Positions 16,613 to 23,354 of a stretch of 36,260 nucleotides of DNA are shown piece after piece. A program made the translations under genes and the position numbers. Below the pieces are notes generated by a model, which ran no database searches, had not been told where the DNA came from, and worked only from the letters and a program-made list of their open reading frames with translations. Source of the DNA: Candidatus Corynebacterium gallistercoris (GTDB lineage Bacteria > Actinomycetota > Actinomycetes > Mycobacteriales > Mycobacteriaceae); NCBI GenBank assembly GCA_019114175.1, contig DXFZ01000087.1, forward strand, positions 1-36,260, in the 5' to 3' direction. Each line of letters begins with the position of its first letter. The first letter of the stretch is position 1.

Positions 16613-17886
16613 TGGCCGAGCTACGGTGCCTCCCCCGCCCCGAGCGGCGGACCCGCACGGACCTCACCATCACCGCGGCCATCACGGCCGCCACCGTGGC
16701 CCTGGGCGGGCTGGTGTGGCTCGGGTCGGACGCGCGCTCCAGCAATGTGGAGGCCACCGCACCCGTCCACGAGCTGAACGCGGACGCGTCCGAAGAAGCC
16801 GTCTCCGCACCCGGCCAGCTCGCTGAGACGTGGTCCGCCCCAGATGAGATGGAGGGATTGATGATGGCGGAGGGTGGCGTCGCAACCAAAGAAGACCCCA
16901 CCACCGTGGTCATGCGCGCCGCCGCAACCGGAGAGGAAGCCTGGCGCTACACCGCAGCCCACGAGATCTGCGCGGCAGTACCGAACTGGGAAACCATCAC
17001 CGTCATCATGCGCGGCCCCAAAGGCTGCGGGCAGGCAGTGAGCCTCGACGCGGACACCGGCGAATACCGCTACACCCGCGACGCGCTCGGCGCAGACACC
17101 ATCCACGCGTTCAACAGCAAAGACAACATCGGGCTGTTAAGCCGCGAGCGGGTGGAACTCTGGCGCTCAGACCTGGTCCGCACCGTGGAGGTGGGCAAGC
17201 AGGAAGCGCCCGCCAAACCAGGGCTGCAAGAGCACCTAGAATGCTCCTTCACCAGCGCTTTGACGCACTCGCACCTGCTGGTGACCGTGCAGAGCTGCCC
17301 GGACCAAGACAAGAAGCTCGTGCGGCTGCTCAAGGCAGTGCCGGAAGAATCCAACGAACCGGAAGCCCTGCACGAATACACGGTGCCGGCCGATTCCGAG
17401 GTGGTGGCCGTATCCAACGGGCAGGCGGTGATTTACGCGCCGGGGAACGGCACGCCCGCGCGCGATGCGCAAGACAACGAGGGCAGCCGCTTCCAGGTCC
17501 TCGATGAGAAGGGGAACTTCGCCCAATTCCCCGCCGACGTGGCGGACCTGGGCGCGCACAGCGAGGACGGCCTGTGGCTGGCGCAGGTGGCGGATCTGCC
17601 GCAACACAAGACGTGGTTCGATGGGCGGCGGCTGGTCAGTTTCAATACCTCTACGCTGGCCCCGGAATACGCCGTGGAGGGGGCGCTCGGCACCGGGGAT
17701 GTCATGGGTAGCGACCTGCTGGTGCCGGTGGCCGAAGGGGTGGCCGTGGTGGACCCGGCCACGGGGGGCGTGCTGCGCGTGATACCGGTGGACCGGGGCG
17801 GGTATACGGGGCCGGTGACGCTTCGCGTTGCCGGTACCACCGTGGTGGAGCAGCGGGGCGATGAGGTGGTGGCGCTGGCCGGGTAG
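16612..17886 (+). CDS. membrane-anchored protein, Rv3212-like, possible beta-propeller
   Basis: A 424-residue protein with a basic N terminus, one TM segment (about 18-37, LTITAAITAATVALGGLVWL) and a long extracellular part. Repeating short patterns such as VVMRAAATGEEAWRY, VSLDADTGEYRYTRDA and VAVVDPATGGVLRVIPV look like PQQ/WD-type propeller blades (strand, D-x-x-TG turn, strand). The ATG at 16612 overlaps the helicase stop by one base; an upstream in-frame ATG at 16474 lies inside the helicase and is rejected. Position and architecture match Rv3212. No enzyme motif is seen; a cell-envelope binding role is only a guess. A palindrome copy at 16871 encodes GGVATKED near residue 90. Confidence 0.7.
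   Translation: MAELRCLPRPERRTRTDLTITAAITAATVALGGLVWLGSDARSSNVEATAPVHELNADASEEAVSAPGQLAETWSAPDEMEGLMMAEGGVATKEDPTTVVMRAAATGEEAWRYTAAHEICAAVPNWETITVIMRGPKGCGQAVSLDADTGEYRYTRDALGADTIHAFNSKDNIGLLSRERVELWRSDLVRTVEVGKQEAPAKPGLQEHLECSFTSALTHSHLLVTVQSCPDQDKKLVRLLKAVPEESNEPEALHEYTVPADSEVVAVSNGQAVIYAPGNGTPARDAQDNEGSRFQVLDEKGNFAQFPADVADLGAHSEDGLWLAQVADLPQHKTWFDGRRLVSFNTSTLAPEYAVEGALGTGDVMGSDLLVPVAEGVAVVDPATGGVLRVIPVDRGGYTGPVTLRVAGTTVVEQRGDEVVALAG
16871..16893. repeat. dispersed GGCG(A/T)CGCC palindrome, imperfect copy
   Basis: AGGGTGGCGTCGCAACCAAA: the core at 16876-16884 has eight of nine bases (final C is A). The A-rich side is on the coding strand. Confidence 0.4.
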
Positions 17887-17934
17887 GTCAGACTAGTAGG
17901 TCGGCCGGGTAAGTCAGCCAGGCAAGTAGCGGCC
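17883..17934 (+). repeat. four tandem 13-bp units between two genes
   Basis: Units start at 17883, 17896, 17909 and 17922: GTAGGTCAGACTA, GTAGGTCGGCCGG, GTAAGTCAGCCAG, GCAAGTAGCGGCC. The first unit contains the TAG stop of the upstream gene. The array ends about 20 bases before the diacylglycerol-kinase-like start. Confidence 0.6.
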
Positions 17935-17954
17935 GTGGGGCATGTAGGGTGGGC

Positions 17955-19076
17955 ATGGTGAATATCCTCGTCATCTCCAACCTGAACTCCACCAGCATCA
18001 CGGAGCGCAAGATGCGGCAGGTCATCCCCACGCTGGTGAGCATCCCAGAAGCGAAGGTGACGGCCCACTTCACCCAGTACCCCGGCCATGCCGAAGAGCT
18101 GGCCCTGCAGGCCCGCAAGGACGGGCGGGACGCCGTGGTGGTCATCGGCGGCGATGGCACCGTCAATGAGGCCATCAACGGCCTGCTGGGTGCGCACCGC
18201 ACGAGCCAGGGTGAGGTCAACGCGGCGGGTGAAACCTCCCAGCCCCTGCCGGATGCGGTTCCCCTGCTGGGGGTGGTGCCCACCGGCTCGGCCAACGTGT
18301 TCGCCCGCGCGCTGGGCTTTTCTTCCACTCCGCGCAAGGCTGTGGCGCAGCTGGCGGAGGCGATCAGCTCCCACAACCAGCGCCGGATTGCGGTGGGCAC
18401 GTGGGCGGTGAACCCGGATTCCCCTCCCGCGCACACCCGCTTCTTCGCGGTCAATGCGGGGTTTGGACTGGATGCGGACGTCATCGAGTACATGGAGAAT
18501 TACCGCTCCGGTGGCAAGGCGGCCACGCCGTTTCAGTACGTCATCGCAAGCGTGAAGATGTGGGCGCAGCTGTTGCGCTTCCCCCCGAAGATTGCGGTAA
18601 GCGCGCGGCGTGGCCCCGGCGGCGCCCAGGACATCGCGGGTGGGGATAGCTCTTCGGTGGAGGATGACACTGTGCTGCGGCTGGAGGACATGCCCGTGGT
18701 GTTCGCCTCCCACTCCAATCCGTGGACGTATTTGGGGCCGTTCCCTGTGCGCACCAATCCAGGTATGGATTTTGGCGACGGCCTCGGCATCTTCGCCCTC
18801 CGCTCCACCATCGGGATGGGGCCGCTGCTCGCCATCACGGGATTGCTTCTGCCGGCATTGCGGGGCGTGTCTGCATCCCACTACGTGCGCTTTTCCAATG
18901 CGGAAGCGGTGAATCTGCAGTTGCGGCTGCCGGAGGGGTCCGATGACCCTGTGCGCGGCTTCCAGGTGGACGGCGAATTTGTTGACCTCTCCGTGCACGG
19001 TGGGGACCCGGAGCAGCCGCGCGTGTTCCTCGGCGTGCGCCGGGACGCGCTGGCGGTGCTGACGCCGGTGCGTTAG
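17955..19076 (+). CDS. diacylglycerol/lipid kinase family protein
   Basis: A 373-residue protein of the DAGK catalytic superfamily. VVVIGGDGTVNEAINGLLG contains the GGDGT nucleotide motif (65-69), and GVVPTGSANVFARALG is the second conserved loop, where S stands for the usual T/N region. It probably phosphorylates a lipid using ATP at the inner membrane face; the substrate (diacylglycerol, undecaprenol or sphingoid-like) cannot be read. ATG 17955 is preferred because AGGG lies five bases before it. GTG 17949 upstream is less likely. GTG 17958 is also possible, as TAGGGT lies seven bases before it like a leaderless -10. It matches the gene next to whcE in C. glutamicum by synteny. Confidence 0.85.
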   Translation: MVNILVISNLNSTSITERKMRQVIPTLVSIPEAKVTAHFTQYPGHAEELALQARKDGRDAVVVIGGDGTVNEAINGLLGAHRTSQGEVNAAGETSQPLPDAVPLLGVVPTGSANVFARALGFSSTPRKAVAQLAEAISSHNQRRIAVGTWAVNPDSPPAHTRFFAVNAGFGLDADVIEYMENYRSGGKAATPFQYVIASVKMWAQLLRFPPKIAVSARRGPGGAQDIAGGDSSSVEDDTVLRLEDMPVVFASHSNPWTYLGPFPVRTNPGMDFGDGLGIFALRSTIGMGPLLAITGLLLPALRGVSASHYVRFSNAEAVNLQLRLPEGSDDPVRGFQVDGEFVDLSVHGGDPEQPRVFLGVRRDALAVLTPVR

Positions 19077-19142
19077 GGGAACCGGCGCACTGGCACTGTG
19101 ACACTCCCCCACCCCCGCGCGACCCCGCTCCCCGCACGCCCA

Positions 19143-19161
19143 AAAGGTAAGCCTCAGCAAA
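19143..19161. promoter_or_regulatory. DtxR/IdeR-like iron box candidate
   Basis: AAAGGTAAGCCTCAGCAAA matches 13 of 19 positions of the DtxR consensus TTAGGTTAGCCTAACCTAA. The left half and centre (AGGTAAGCCT) are intact and the right half is degenerate. It lies about 20 bases upstream of the SigH-type -35 candidate. Confidence 0.35.
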
Positions 19162-19182
19162 GATAGTGCGTCATAAACCGCC

Positions 19183-19207
19183 GGAACCTAAAAACCAAAT
19201 CAAAGTT
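19183..19207 (+). promoter_or_regulatory. SigH-type promoter candidate (GGAAC-N17-GTT)
   Basis: GGAAC at 19183-19187 and GTT at 19205-19207 are separated by 17 bases, within the spacing reported for SigH/SigR promoters. whcE of C. glutamicum is linked to SigH regulation, and sigH lies 1.5 kb away here. Confidence 0.35.
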
Positions 19208-19209
19208 CT

Positions 19210-19227
19210 GTGAGCTTCCTCACTTTT
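19210..19227 (+). terminator. weak hairpin plus T-run (terminator or attenuator)
   Basis: GTGAG-CTTC-CTCAC followed by TTTT. The stem is only five pairs, so it would be weak. It could end the lipid-kinase transcript or attenuate the WhiB1-like leader. Confidence 0.3.
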
Positions 19228-19509
19228 CGCCGTGTAGGTCTAGCGCGAGACTGAGATCCATGCCAAGATCGTCCAAGTAACCGCTAAGGGACATTCAGGT
19301 TAACTCCAAGTGAATGACTCTTTAAGCGCCCACGCACCACGCTTCACCAGCCTCTCGTATTGCAGCGCGCGTCTGCTTGCCATCCTTCATTGATGTGAAG
19401 GTTGTCCTTTCGTGCGCACCCGATCCCGTGGCTGGCGCAAGCTCACGCAACGCTCATTGACACCCTGTCGCAACAACAAGCCGTACACGGCCAGAAAGTA
19501 GGAGACATC

Positions 19510-19776
19510 ATGGATTGGCGCCACAAGGCTATTTGCCGAGACGAAGACCCGGAACTGTTCTTCCCCGTTGGTAACTCCGGCCCCGCCCTGTCTCAGATCG
19601 CCCAGGCCAAGCTGGTCTGCAACCGCTGCCCGGTGGCACGCCAGTGCCTGAGCTGGGCCATCGAGTCCGGCCAGGACGCCGGCGTATGGGGCGGCATGGC
19701 CGAAGATGAGCGCCGTGCCCTGAAGCGTCGCAACAACCGCGGCCGTGGCCGCAGCCGCACCCGCCTGACGGTCTAA
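19510..19776 (+). CDS. whcE: WhiB-family Fe-S transcriptional regulator, WhiB1/WhcE type
   Basis: An 88-residue WhiB-like protein almost matching WhiB1 over MDWRHKAICRDEDPELFFPV. The four [4Fe-4S] ligands are C9, C37, C40 and C46. The turn motif is GVWGGM, followed by a basic DNA-binding tail (ALKRRNNRGRGRSRTR). WhiB1-type proteins bind the primary sigma factor and respond to nitric oxide; C. glutamicum WhcE is a positive oxidative-stress regulator near sigH. The ATG at 19510 has AGGAG (19500-19504) at good spacing, so longer upstream frames are rejected. It lies between the lipid kinase and bL37, with sigH-rshA just beyond on the other strand. The gene symbol is by synteny with C. glutamicum. 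Confidence 0.92.
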   Translation: MDWRHKAICRDEDPELFFPVGNSGPALSQIAQAKLVCNRCPVARQCLSWAIESGQDAGVWGGMAEDERRALKRRNNRGRGRSRTRLTV

Positions 19777-19811
19777 CTCGATTCGGCTACCACCAGCCGG
19801 CAGGGCTAAAC

Positions 19812-19817
19812 TACACT
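19812..19817 (+). promoter_or_regulatory. candidate -10 for bL37 gene
   Basis: TACACT fits TANNNT and lies 42 bases before the bL37 ATG. No good -35 is seen. The gene could also be read through from the WhiB1-like gene. Confidence 0.35.
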
Positions 19818-19859
19818 GGTCAAGATAACTGCCCAATAACCTGTTTAAAAGGAGCTGCA

Positions 19860-19934
19860 ATGAGCAAGCGTGGCCGCAAGCGTAAGGACCGTCGCAAGAA
19901 GAAGGCGAACCACGGTTCCCGTCCAAACGCATAA
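19860..19934 (+). CDS. 50S ribosomal protein bL37 (AURKAIP1/COX24-type small basic protein)
   Basis: A 24-residue, very basic peptide: MSKRGRKRKDRRKKKANHG and then SRPNA. It matches the tiny actinobacterial bL37 proteins found in mycobacterial 50S structures and the AURKAIP1/COX24 domain. The ATG at 19860 is preceded by AAAAGGAG at ideal distance. A strong terminator follows 26 bases after the stop. It is easily missed because of its size. Confidence 0.88.
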   Translation: MSKRGRKRKDRRKKKANHGSRPNA

Positions 19935-19960
19935 GGACGCGGGTCTCCCCCGCATCCCCA

Positions 19961-19996
19961 AACGCCCGCCCCGCCAATTCTGGCGCGGCGGGCGTT
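19961..19996 (+). terminator. strong hairpin terminator after bL37
   Basis: AACGCCCGCCCCGCCA, loop ATTC, then TGGCGCGGCGGGCGTT: a 16-bp stem with a single mismatch. There is no long T-tract, as is common in high-GC actinobacteria. Confidence 0.75.
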
Positions 19997-20026
19997 GCCG
20001 TGGTGGCTGGCCCTCTCCTCCCCGCT

Positions 20027-20105
20027 CCCCTAACCCACACCCCTAACCCCTGTGCCCTTTCCCCTTTCCCTTATGCCCTGTCCCCAAACCCTTTGCCCTG
20101 TCCCC
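20027..20105. repeat. twelve regularly spaced C3-C4 tracts (G-quadruplex potential on minus strand)
   Basis: C-tracts start at 20027, 20034, 20040, 20047, 20055, 20061, 20068, 20076, 20082, 20089, 20096 and 20102. Gaps between them are three to five bases (taa, aca, taa, tgtg, ttt, ttt, ttatg, tgt, aaa, tttg, tgt). The minus strand therefore has 12 G-runs, enough for three consecutive quadruplexes. The array lies between the bL37 terminator and the rshA-side inverted repeat and encodes nothing recognisable. Confidence 0.8.
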
Positions 20106-20130
20106 TGTGCGGTGCTCCGCGCCCCAACAC

Positions 20131-20187
20131 CAAAAAGTTACTAAACTTGTCCACGATTTCGGCTAAAAACATGGACGAATTTAGTAA
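20131..20187 (-). terminator. inverted repeat and T-run downstream of rshA
   Basis: Arms TTACTAAACTTGTCCA (20138-20153) and TGGACGAATTTAGTAA (20172-20187) are separated by 18 bases. On the minus strand the stem has 15 of 16 pairs counting one G-U, and is followed by CTTTTT (20137-20132), as expected of a terminator for sigH-rshA. It is an A+T-rich island in high-GC DNA. Confidence 0.55.
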
Positions 20188-20220
20188 AAAGCCAGGGCGG
20201 AGGCTCACAAGACCTCCCGG

Positions 20221-20514
20221 CTACACCTCGCGACTCGTCCGACGGTATTCCACCCGCAACTGCGTCGTGATCCTGGCCCGCAGCTCCACGGGCGCCTGCT
20301 GCGCACAACAACTCCGAAGCAACTGGCGCACCTGCTGCTCAATCCCCAACTGCTGTAGGCAGGATGGGCATGCATCGGCGTGATGCTGCAGCCGTGCCCT
20401 GGCCTCCGGCGTGCCGCCGCCGTCCACGAATTCGTACAGGACCTCCAGCAGCTCATCGCAGTTGACGTCACCGGAGTGATCCTGGCAAGGGTTGTATGGG
20501 TCGTGTTCCATCAT
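20221..20514 (-). CDS. rshA: zinc-containing anti-sigma factor RshA
   Basis: A 97-residue anti-sigma factor of the ZAS family. The zinc/redox motif is H45-x3-C49-x2-C52 (HADACPSC), with an additional Cys pair C69-C70 and C10/C19 near the N terminus. It binds SigH when reduced and releases it on disulphide stress. ATG 20514 is chosen because GAGGTGA (20529-20523) lies eight bases before it. A GTG at 20526 would add four residues but would sit inside that signal. The sigH stop is at 20530-20532, so the two are coupled. This is the usual sigH-rshA order of mycobacteria and corynebacteria. Confidence 0.9.
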   Translation of the reverse strand: MMEHDPYNPCQDHSGDVNCDELLEVLYEFVDGGGTPEARARLQHHADACPSCLQQLGIEQQVRQLLRSCCAQQAPVELRARITTQLRVEYRRTSREV

Positions 20515-20529
20515 CTCGTCTTTCACCTC

Positions 20530-21246
20530 TTATGCCTTGTTCCCCGTGGAAGCCTGAGCAGCCTTTGAAGACTTGGAAGACTGGGAATCCTTCGCCGCCG
20601 CCTTCTTCTTGCCACCGCCAGCACCTCCACCACTGCCATTACCACCAGCCCCCAGCCCCGTGCCGATCCCGTGCTCCGCCGCCACATCCTTCAGCTTCGC
20701 GCGCAGCTGCTTACGCCCGCGGTGCAGCCGGCTCATCACCGTACCAATGGGCGTGTCCATGATCTCGGCGATCTCCTTGTACGGCAGCCCTTCCACGTCC
20801 GCGTAGTACACCACCATCCGGTAGTCCTCCCCCAGCGCCATGAGGGCGTCCTGGATTCGCTTGTCCGGGATGTGCTTCAGCGCCTCCACCTCGGCGGATT
20901 CCAGGCCCACGGAGTCATGCTGCGCGGATTGCGCCAGCTGCCAGTCCGTCATCTCCTCCGCGCTGGATTCGCTGGGGCGCCGCTGCGCCTTGCGGTAGCT
21001 GTTGATGTAGGTGTTGGTGAGGATGCGGTACATCCACGCCTTCAGGTTCGTCCCCGGCTTGAAAGACTTAAACGCCTGGTATGCCTTCATGTAGGTGTCC
21101 TGCACGAGGTCTTGGGCGTCCGCCGGGTTGCGCGTCATCCGCAGCGCCGCGCCGTAGAGCTGGTCTAGCAGCGGCAACGCATCTTCTTCGAACCGGGCCA
21201 GCAGCTGCGCGTCACTTTCATTGCTGCGCGTGGGTGTGGCGGCCAT
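20530..21246 (-). CDS. sigH: ECF RNA polymerase sigma factor SigH
   Basis: A 238-residue ECF sigma factor from ATG 21246. Region 2 contains [20 protein letters not shown] and [18 protein letters not shown]; region 4 contains [20 protein letters not shown] and [15 protein letters not shown]. It drives thiol-oxidative and heat stress genes and is held by RshA. Two starts are well formed. ATG 21246 has GAGAGGAG (21257-21250) before it. ATG 21297 has GAGGTGG (21310-21304) before it, lies one base after the SRAP stop, and adds 17 residues. About 40 Gly/Lys/Ser-rich residues follow region 4 ([18 protein letters not shown] and beyond), longer than the roughly 206-216-residue SigH proteins I know. 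Confidence 0.93.
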   Translation of the reverse strand: MAATPTRSNESDAQLLARFEEDALPLLDQLYGAALRMTRNPADAQDLVQDTYMKAYQAFKSFKPGTNLKAWMYRILTNTYINSYRKAQRRPSESSAEEMTDWQLAQSAQHDSVGLESAEVEALKHIPDKRIQDALMALGEDYRMVVYYADVEGLPYKEIAEIMDTPIGTVMSRLHRGRKQLRAKLKDVAAEHGIGTGLGAGGNGSGGGAGGGKKKAAAKDSQSSKSSKAAQASTGNKA

Positions 21247-21298
21247 GGTCTCCTCTCTTCGTGGGGCAACGTCTGTGCCAACAGGCGTTTTGTTCATC

Positions 21299-21952
21299 TT
21301 ATTCCACCTCGTCCAGCAGCTCGGGCCCGTTGTTGGACACGTTCCCCACCTTGGTGGTCACCTTTCTGCTGGTCAGGTGTTGGGGGATTGCTGGGCGCGA
21401 CGCCCCCGCCAGCTCACGCAACTCCCCCTCGGACTCGGGGGCCAACCAGTGGTGCAGTTCCTCCCCGGTCAAGATGCGCGGCATCCTGTGGTGGAGCCAT
21501 TCCATCTCTGGCAGCGCTGCGGTGGTGATGATGGTGCTGTAGAGGACCCCTTCGCGGGCGCTACAGAGGCCTGCGGCGAAGAGCGGTTCCCCGTCGGTGG
21601 AGCTGGTGAACCAGGGTTGTTTCTTGGTGCCATCTTTTGTCCACTCGTACCACCCGTCCATGGGCACCGCGCAGGGCACCGATCCGGAGAATAGGGGCTT
21701 GTCGAAGGCGGTTTCACCCCGGGCGTTGAACACGGTATTCGGCGGGTATCCCCACGTGGAGGGCCCTAGGATGGGCTTGTCCTTGTAGTCCCTGAGGATC
21801 GGCACCGTGTGGGTGGGGGCGACGTTGTAGTTGGGGGTGCCCGCCCCTGCCTTGTTGCGCCCGACGATGGGCACCTGGCCGCTCCCCAGCCAGCCCTGGA
21901 TCGCAGTGGTGAGCGCTTCTGGATGGGTGAAGAGGACGTATCTGCCACACAT
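21299..21952 (-). CDS. SRAP domain protein (YedK/HMCES-like abasic-site sensor)
   Basis: A 217-residue SOS-response-associated peptidase. C2, exposed after Met removal, is the residue that crosslinks to abasic sites in single-stranded DNA. NYNVAP (41-46), NARGET (76-81), GWYEW (100-104, with E103) and HHRMPRIL (154-161) complete the active site. It protects abasic sites during replication. It is the first gene of the SRAP-sigH-rshA run: its stop lies one base before the long-form sigH ATG. It corresponds to Rv3226c beside sigH in M. tuberculosis. The ATG at 21952 probably starts a leaderless or nearly leaderless message. A divergent palindrome copy lies inside the gene at 21393. Confidence 0.92.
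   Translation of the reverse strand: MCGRYVLFTHPEALTTAIQGWLGSGQVPIVGRNKAGAGTPNYNVAPTHTVPILRDYKDKPILGPSTWGYPPNTVFNARGETAFDKPLFSGSVPCAVPMDGWYEWTKDGTKKQPWFTSSTDGEPLFAAGLCSAREGVLYSTIITTAALPEMEWLHHRMPRILTGEELHHWLAPESEGELRELAGASRPAIPQHLTSRKVTTKVGNVSNNGPELLDEVE
21393..21407. repeat. divergent member of the GGCG(A/T)CGCC palindrome family
   Basis: GGGCGCGACGCCCCC: the palindrome with two extra central bases. It could be chance; it lies in the SRAP coding sequence (GASRPA). Confidence 0.25.
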
Positions 21953-21960
21953 ACTTGCCC

Positions 21961-21966
21961 ATTATG
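21961..21966 (-). promoter_or_regulatory. -10 element for SRAP-sigH-rshA
   Basis: CATAAT on the minus strand ends eight bases before the SRAP ATG at 21952. Transcription would then start at or next to the ATG. The expected -35 position falls inside the ACAGTG array. Confidence 0.5.
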
Positions 21967-21973
21967 CGCCACA

Positions 21974-22030
21974 ACAGTGCCTCACAGTGGCTAACAGTGC
22001 CCCACAGTGGTCTTTAGTGGGGTGAAAGTG
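21974..22030. repeat. 10-bp phased ACAGTG repeat array between divergent promoters
   Basis: ACAGTG occurs at 21974, 21984, 21994 and 22004, exactly 10 bp apart, followed by TTAGTG at 22014 and AAAGTG at 22025. All copies face the same side of the helix. The second and fourth are preceded by C, giving the near-palindrome CACAGTG. The array fills the space between the two -10 candidates (21961-21966 minus, 22032-22037 plus), so it probably binds a regulator of both units. Confidence 0.7.
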
Positions 22031-22031
22031 A

Positions 22032-22037
22032 CAGAAT
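22032..22037 (+). promoter_or_regulatory. -10 element of a leaderless aroA promoter
   Basis: CAGAAT, seven bases, then the aroA ATG at 22045. The AGAGG before the ATG is too close to serve as a ribosome-binding site, so a leaderless message is likely. The HAD gene at 25277 has the same CAGAAT-N7-ATG layout. Confidence 0.45.
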
Positions 22038-22044
22038 AGAGGCC

Positions 22045-23334
22045 ATGACTGAGCAACTCTGGCCTGCCCCTGTGGCGAACACACCCGTTCACGCCACGGT
22101 CGCCATCCCTGGTTCCAAGTCCATCACCAATCGAGCTTTGATCCTCGCCGCAGTAGCGGACGGCCCCTCAACCATCGATGATGCTTTGGTAAGCCGGGAT
22201 ACCGAGCTGATGATGCAGGCCTTGCGCTCCCTCGGCACCCAGATTCGCCTGGAGGGAAACCGTATCCACGTGGTTCCCGCGGAGAAGCTCCACGGCGGCC
22301 GCATTGATTGCGGCCTAGCGGGGACCGTCATGCGCTTCATGCCCCCGCTAGCCACCCTGGTGGAAGGCACCGTGGAGTTCGATGGTGACCCGCAGGCCCG
22401 GTGCCGCCCCATGCACACCACCATCGATTCCTTGCGTGCCCTCGGCGCCACCGTGGAGGCCTCGTCCGCATCCAACCCGTCCGGCCTGCCTTTCATGGTG
22501 CACGGCAGTGGCCGGGTCAAGGGTGGCGAAGTTGTCATCGATGCGTCCGCCAGCTCTCAGTTCGTCAGCGGCCTCCTGCTGGCCGGGGCACTATTCGATG
22601 ACGGCGTGCACGTGGTCCACCAGGGCAATGCCCTGCCCAGCCAGCCGCACGTGGAGATGACCGTCCAGATGCTCCGTGAGGCGGGTGTCACGGTGGACGT
22701 GGCCATGAACTCCTGGACCGTCCACCCCGGCCCGATCCGCGGGAAGCACTGGCACGTGGAACCGGACCTGTCGAACGCCACCCCATTCATGGCCGCGGCG
22801 GCCGTCACGGCCGGCGAGGTGCGGGTGGACAACTGGCCGCAGGTCACCACGCAGCCGGGCGACCAGTTCCGCCAGATCCTCCAGGACATGGGTGCGGAGG
22901 TGGAGCTAGACACCCACACCCGCCAGCTGATCGTCTGCGGGAACCGCGACTTGCAGGGCATCACGTGGGATCTCCATGACATTGGTGAGTTGACGCCGAC
23001 GGTGGCTGCCGTCGCCTCCCTAGCAAAAACCCGCAGCCACCTGTACGGCATCGCGCACCTTCGGGGGCACGAGACCGACCGGCTGCAAGCGCTGGCGGTC
23101 AACATCAACGCCTTCGGCGGCAATGTGACCCAAACCGAGGACGGGCTGATCATTGACCCCTTGCCGCTGGAGGGTGGGCGCTGGGAATCCTACGCGGATC
23201 ACCGCATGGCGACCGCGGGCGCCATCATCGGGCTGCGCGTCCACGGCGTGGAGGTCGAGGACATCGATACCACCGCGAAGACCCTGCCGGGATTCCGCCG
23301 CCGCTGGGCACAAATGCTGGGCCTGGAACGGTAG
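22045..23334 (+). CDS. aroA: 3-phosphoshikimate 1-carboxyvinyltransferase (EPSP synthase)
   Basis: A 429-residue EPSP synthase that joins shikimate-3-phosphate and phosphoenolpyruvate in the chorismate pathway, in the cytoplasm. [15 protein letters not shown] carries the S3P/PEP-binding K25-S26 and R30. [15 protein letters not shown] is the actinobacterial form of the PEP loop, and [15 protein letters not shown] is the C-terminal signature. Length is normal. rsgA follows 20 bases downstream, so the two form an operon. It diverges from SRAP-sigH across the ACAGTG array, an arrangement suggesting shared control of a biosynthetic and a stress unit. Confidence 0.97.
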   Translation: MTEQLWPAPVANTPVHATVAIPGSKSITNRALILAAVADGPSTIDDALVSRDTELMMQALRSLGTQIRLEGNRIHVVPAEKLHGGRIDCGLAGTVMRFMPPLATLVEGTVEFDGDPQARCRPMHTTIDSLRALGATVEASSASNPSGLPFMVHGSGRVKGGEVVIDASASSQFVSGLLLAGALFDDGVHVVHQGNALPSQPHVEMTVQMLREAGVTVDVAMNSWTVHPGPIRGKHWHVEPDLSNATPFMAAAAVTAGEVRVDNWPQVTTQPGDQFRQILQDMGAEVELDTHTRQLIVCGNRDLQGITWDLHDIGELTPTVAAVASLAKTRSHLYGIAHLRGHETDRLQALAVNINAFGGNVTQTEDGLIIDPLPLEGGRWESYADHRMATAGAIIGLRVHGVEVEDIDTTAKTLPGFRRRWAQMLGLER

Positions 23335-23354
23335 AGGGGTAGGCGAGGATTACA

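Larger units (their letters stand above)
19077..19509 (+). other. long leader/intergenic region before whiB1-like gene
   Basis: This 433-base gap has no convincing gene. It holds a DtxR-like box (19143-19161), a SigH-type promoter candidate (19183-19207), a small hairpin plus T-run (19210-19227) and lower-GC sequence than its surroundings. If the SigH-type promoter is real, the WhiB1-like mRNA has a leader of about 300 bases. A 21-codon frame starting GTG 19395 and ending TGA 19460 lies in that leader but lacks a ribosome-binding site. TTGACA at 19457 has no -10 at the right distance. Confidence 0.5.

Noticed and set aside
17433..19160. 575-codon minus-strand open frame opposite the lipid kinase and propeller gene
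   Set aside because: It crosses two real genes and a repeat; composition is that of an antisense frame.
19395..19460. 21-codon frame upstream of the WhiB1-like gene as a real gene
   Set aside because: GTG start without ribosome-binding site and no known homologue; kept only as a possible leader element.
19457..19485. TTGACA as a -35 for the WhiB1-like gene
   Set aside because: No acceptable -10 lies 15-19 bases downstream.
19402..19509. Upstream extension of the WhiB1-like protein to 19402
   Set aside because: AGGAG at 19500 and the WhiB1 start MDWRHKA place initiation at 19510.
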